A stretch of 6,863 nucleotides of DNA, from assembly GCA_030681635.1 (NCBI GenBank), contig JAUXRT010000279.1, forward strand, positions 1 through 6,863, written 5' to 3'. Positions 5,569 through 6,863 of this stretch are shown here, in pieces; position 1 is the stretch's first letter, and each line of letters begins with the position of its first letter. The position numbers and the translations under genes were made by a program. The stretch comes from Reyranella sp. (lineage in GTDB: Bacteria; Pseudomonadota; Alphaproteobacteria; Reyranellales; Reyranellaceae). The notes beneath the pieces were generated by a model. It did not search any database. It worked only from the letters and a program-made list of their open reading frames with translations, and had not been told where the DNA came from.

Positions 5569-6543
5569 ATGAGCCGCATCACGCGACGGGGCGCCCTTGT
5601 CGGCGCCTCTGTCTTGCCGTTCGGGGTTGCCGGCGCCGCGCGCGCCCAGGCCAAGTTTCCCGACCGGCCCATCCGGCTGATCATTCCCTGGGCGGCCGGC
5701 GGGCCGGCCGATGCGGGCTTCCGTATCCTGGCCGAATCCGTCAGCCAGAAGCTCGGCCAGCCGGTGGTCGTCGAGAACAAGGGTGGGGCCGCCGGCGTGC
5801 TGGGCGCGCTCGCCCTTCAGGACGCCAAGCCCGACGGCTACACGATCTGCCAGATGCACATGAGCATGCTGCGCCAGCCGATGCTCAACCCGGCGCTGAA
5901 ATACGATCCGATCAAGGACCTCACCTATATCCTGCAGATCACCGGCTTCGTCATGGGCGTGGTGGTGCGCGCCGATGCGCCCTGGAAATCGCTGCCCGAG
6001 CTGTTGGCCTATGCCAAGGCCAATCCCGGCAAGCTGAACTGGGGCACGCTGGGCGCGGGCTCGACCCAGCATCTCGCCATGGAAAGTCTCGGCATGGCAC
6101 AGGGTCTCACGTGGACGCACGCGCCCTATCGCGGTACGGCCGACACGATGCGCGCGCTGCTGGGCGGCGAGATCGACTTCGCCTCGGAGTCCTCCGGTTG
6201 GGCGCCGATGGTCATGGCCGGCAAGCTCCGGCTTCTGGCAGTGTTCACCGGGGTCAGGGCGAAGCGCTTCCCTGACGTGCCGACCGTGCGCGAGCTCGGC
6301 CTCGAGATCGCCGTCGACAGTCCGGGCGGACTCGTTGGTCCCAAGGGCATGGACCCCGCGGTGGTAAAAATCCTGGCCGACGCCTTCCGCGCCGCGGCGC
6401 AGGAGCCGAAGCATCTCGAATTCCTCGACAACATGGACCAGCCGCTGATGCTGCTGGACGGGCCCGCCTATCGCGACTCGATGATCAAGACCATGGAGCA
6501 GGAACGCGAGCTGCTGCGCCGCCTGAAACTGCTGCCGGCGTAG
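5569..6543 (+). CDS. Bug/TctC-family periplasmic solute-binding protein (tripartite tricarboxylate transporter type)
   Basis: A 324-residue exported protein of normal family length. The N-terminus has a twin-arginine-type signal: SRITRRGALVGA (2-13), a hydrophobic stretch, and a likely cut after ARAQ near residue 27. Mature sequence shows the family hallmarks: FPDRPIRLIIPWAAGGPAD (30-48), KLGQPVVVENKGGAAG, PDGYTI, YDPIKDLTYI, the central NPGKLNWGTLGAGSTQHLA with APYRGTADTMRALLGGEID, and RFPDVPTVRELG. Such proteins bind carboxylates or other small organic acids in the periplasm and hand them to TctAB membrane subunits. No TctA or TctB gene is in the window, which is common for this greatly expanded family. 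The start is fixed by GAGAGGAG 9 bases upstream. The next enzyme gene begins 10 bases after the stop, with its ribosome binding site touching this gene's TAG, so the two are translationally linked. The ligand is unknown. Confidence 0.94.
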   Translation: MSRITRRGALVGASVLPFGVAGAARAQAKFPDRPIRLIIPWAAGGPADAGFRILAESVSQKLGQPVVVENKGGAAGVLGALALQDAKPDGYTICQMHMSMLRQPMLNPALKYDPIKDLTYILQITGFVMGVVVRADAPWKSLPELLAYAKANPGKLNWGTLGAGSTQHLAMESLGMAQGLTWTHAPYRGTADTMRALLGGEIDFASESSGWAPMVMAGKLRLLAVFTGVRAKRFPDVPTVRELGLEIAVDSPGGLVGPKGMDPAVVKILADAFRAAAQEPKHLEFLDNMDQPLMLLDGPAYRDSMIKTMEQERELLRRLKLLPA

Positions 6544-6553
6544 GAGCCACTCA

Positions 6554-6863
6554 ATGCCCGCCTTCCAGAGTTCCACCACCGTGCTGGACTCGATCCTGTT
6601 CCGCGACGCCTTCGGCACCCCAGGCATGCGGCAGGTCTTCTCCGACAGGGCTTTCATCGCGCGCTGCGTCGAGGTCGAGGTGGCGCTGGCCGGGGCCGAG
6701 GCGCGCTGCGGCGTGATCCCCGAGGCGGCAGCCGCGGATATCGCCCGGCTCAGCAATGCCGAGACGCTCGATTTCGAGCATCTCGGCCGCGAGACCGATA
6801 TCGTGGGCTATCCGATCCTGCCACTGGTCCATCAGCTCGCCAAGCAATGCGGCGAGGCCGGCC
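6554..6863 (+). CDS. Fumarase/aspartase-superfamily lyase (PcaB or adenylosuccinate lyase type), N-terminal part
   Basis: Reading from ATG 6554 gives 103 codons open to the window edge. The sequence (ILFRDAFGTPGMRQVFSDR at 14-32, VEVEVALAGAEARCGVIP at 39-56, and RETDIVGYPILPLVHQLA at 79-96) is characteristic of the N-terminal domain of 3-carboxy-cis,cis-muconate cycloisomerase and adenylosuccinate lyase relatives. These tetrameric enzymes eliminate fumarate or cyclise carboxymuconate; full length is usually 350-450 residues. The GSSxMPxKxN signature loop and the catalytic His and Ser lie beyond the window, so the reaction cannot be settled. Pairing with a Bug binding protein favours a catabolic role over purine synthesis. 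The ribosome binding site GGAG (6543-6546) begins at the last base of the preceding stop codon, implying coupled translation. Confidence 0.88.
   Translation, partial: MPAFQSSTTVLDSILFRDAFGTPGMRQVFSDRAFIARCVEVEVALAGAEARCGVIPEAAAADIARLSNAETLDFEHLGRETDIVGYPILPLVHQLAKQCGEAG

Noticed and set aside
5473..6756. A 427-codon open frame on the minus strand opposite the Bug/TctC gene
   Set aside because: It shows the same antisense composition, and the plus strand has a complete Bug protein and the start of a lyase.
1..6863. CRISPR array, tRNA, rRNA, insertion sequence, integrase or phage genes
   Set aside because: No regularly spaced repeats, tRNA-like folds, transposase motifs or terminal repeats were seen on either strand.

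Overview
The window is GC-rich (about two thirds G+C in most genes), densely packed with strong Shine-Dalgarno sites, and coded in the style of a soil or rhizosphere alphaproteobacterium (Rhizobiales or Rhodospirillales-like). That placement rests on composition and on the gene families: a tripartite-tricarboxylate-type (Bug/TctC) binding protein, an HpcH/HpaI aldolase, an ACAD11-like acyl-CoA dehydrogenase and a CBS-BON protein. No rRNA, tRNA, CRISPR array, transposase or integrase was seen.

Layout. (1) 1-408, minus: N-terminal 136 codons of an M20 metallo-amidohydrolase, running off the left edge. (2) 409-643: divergent intergenic region with two inverted repeats. (3) 644-2596, plus: a two-gene catabolic operon, HpcH/HpaI aldolase then acyl-CoA dehydrogenase. 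(4) 3595-2607, minus: a two-gene unit, a CBS-CBS-BON protein then an 86-residue two-helix membrane protein. Its end meets the dehydrogenase stop codon with only 10 bases between. (5) 3596-3833: divergent region, then 3834-4784, plus: a TerC/YjbE-type membrane protein with an extra C-terminal part. (6) 4785-4866: a short gap filled almost end to end with inverted repeats, the last of which covers the ribosome binding site of the next gene. (7) 4867-5469, plus: an unrecognised 200-residue soluble protein of clearly lower GC. (8) 5569 to the right edge, plus: a secreted Bug/TctC solute-binding protein with its own plausible promoter, followed 10 bases later by the N-terminal 103 codons of a fumarase/aspartase-superfamily enzyme (PcaB or adenylosuccinate-lyase type).

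How the genes may work together. The two flanks look like small-molecule catabolism: uptake of a carboxylate (Bug protein), lyase or cycloisomerase chemistry, amide hydrolysis, aldol cleavage and acyl-CoA oxidation. The substrate cannot be read from the sequence. Between the flanks sits an island of a different character: a CBS-BON protein, a small membrane protein, a TerC-like probable metal exporter and a low-GC orphan. This suggests a metal or envelope-stress module inserted between catabolic genes. I see no complete, clearly novel system. The most promising leads are the structured 4794-4860 leader with the orphan gene behind it, and the CBS-BON/small-membrane-protein pair divergent from TerC.
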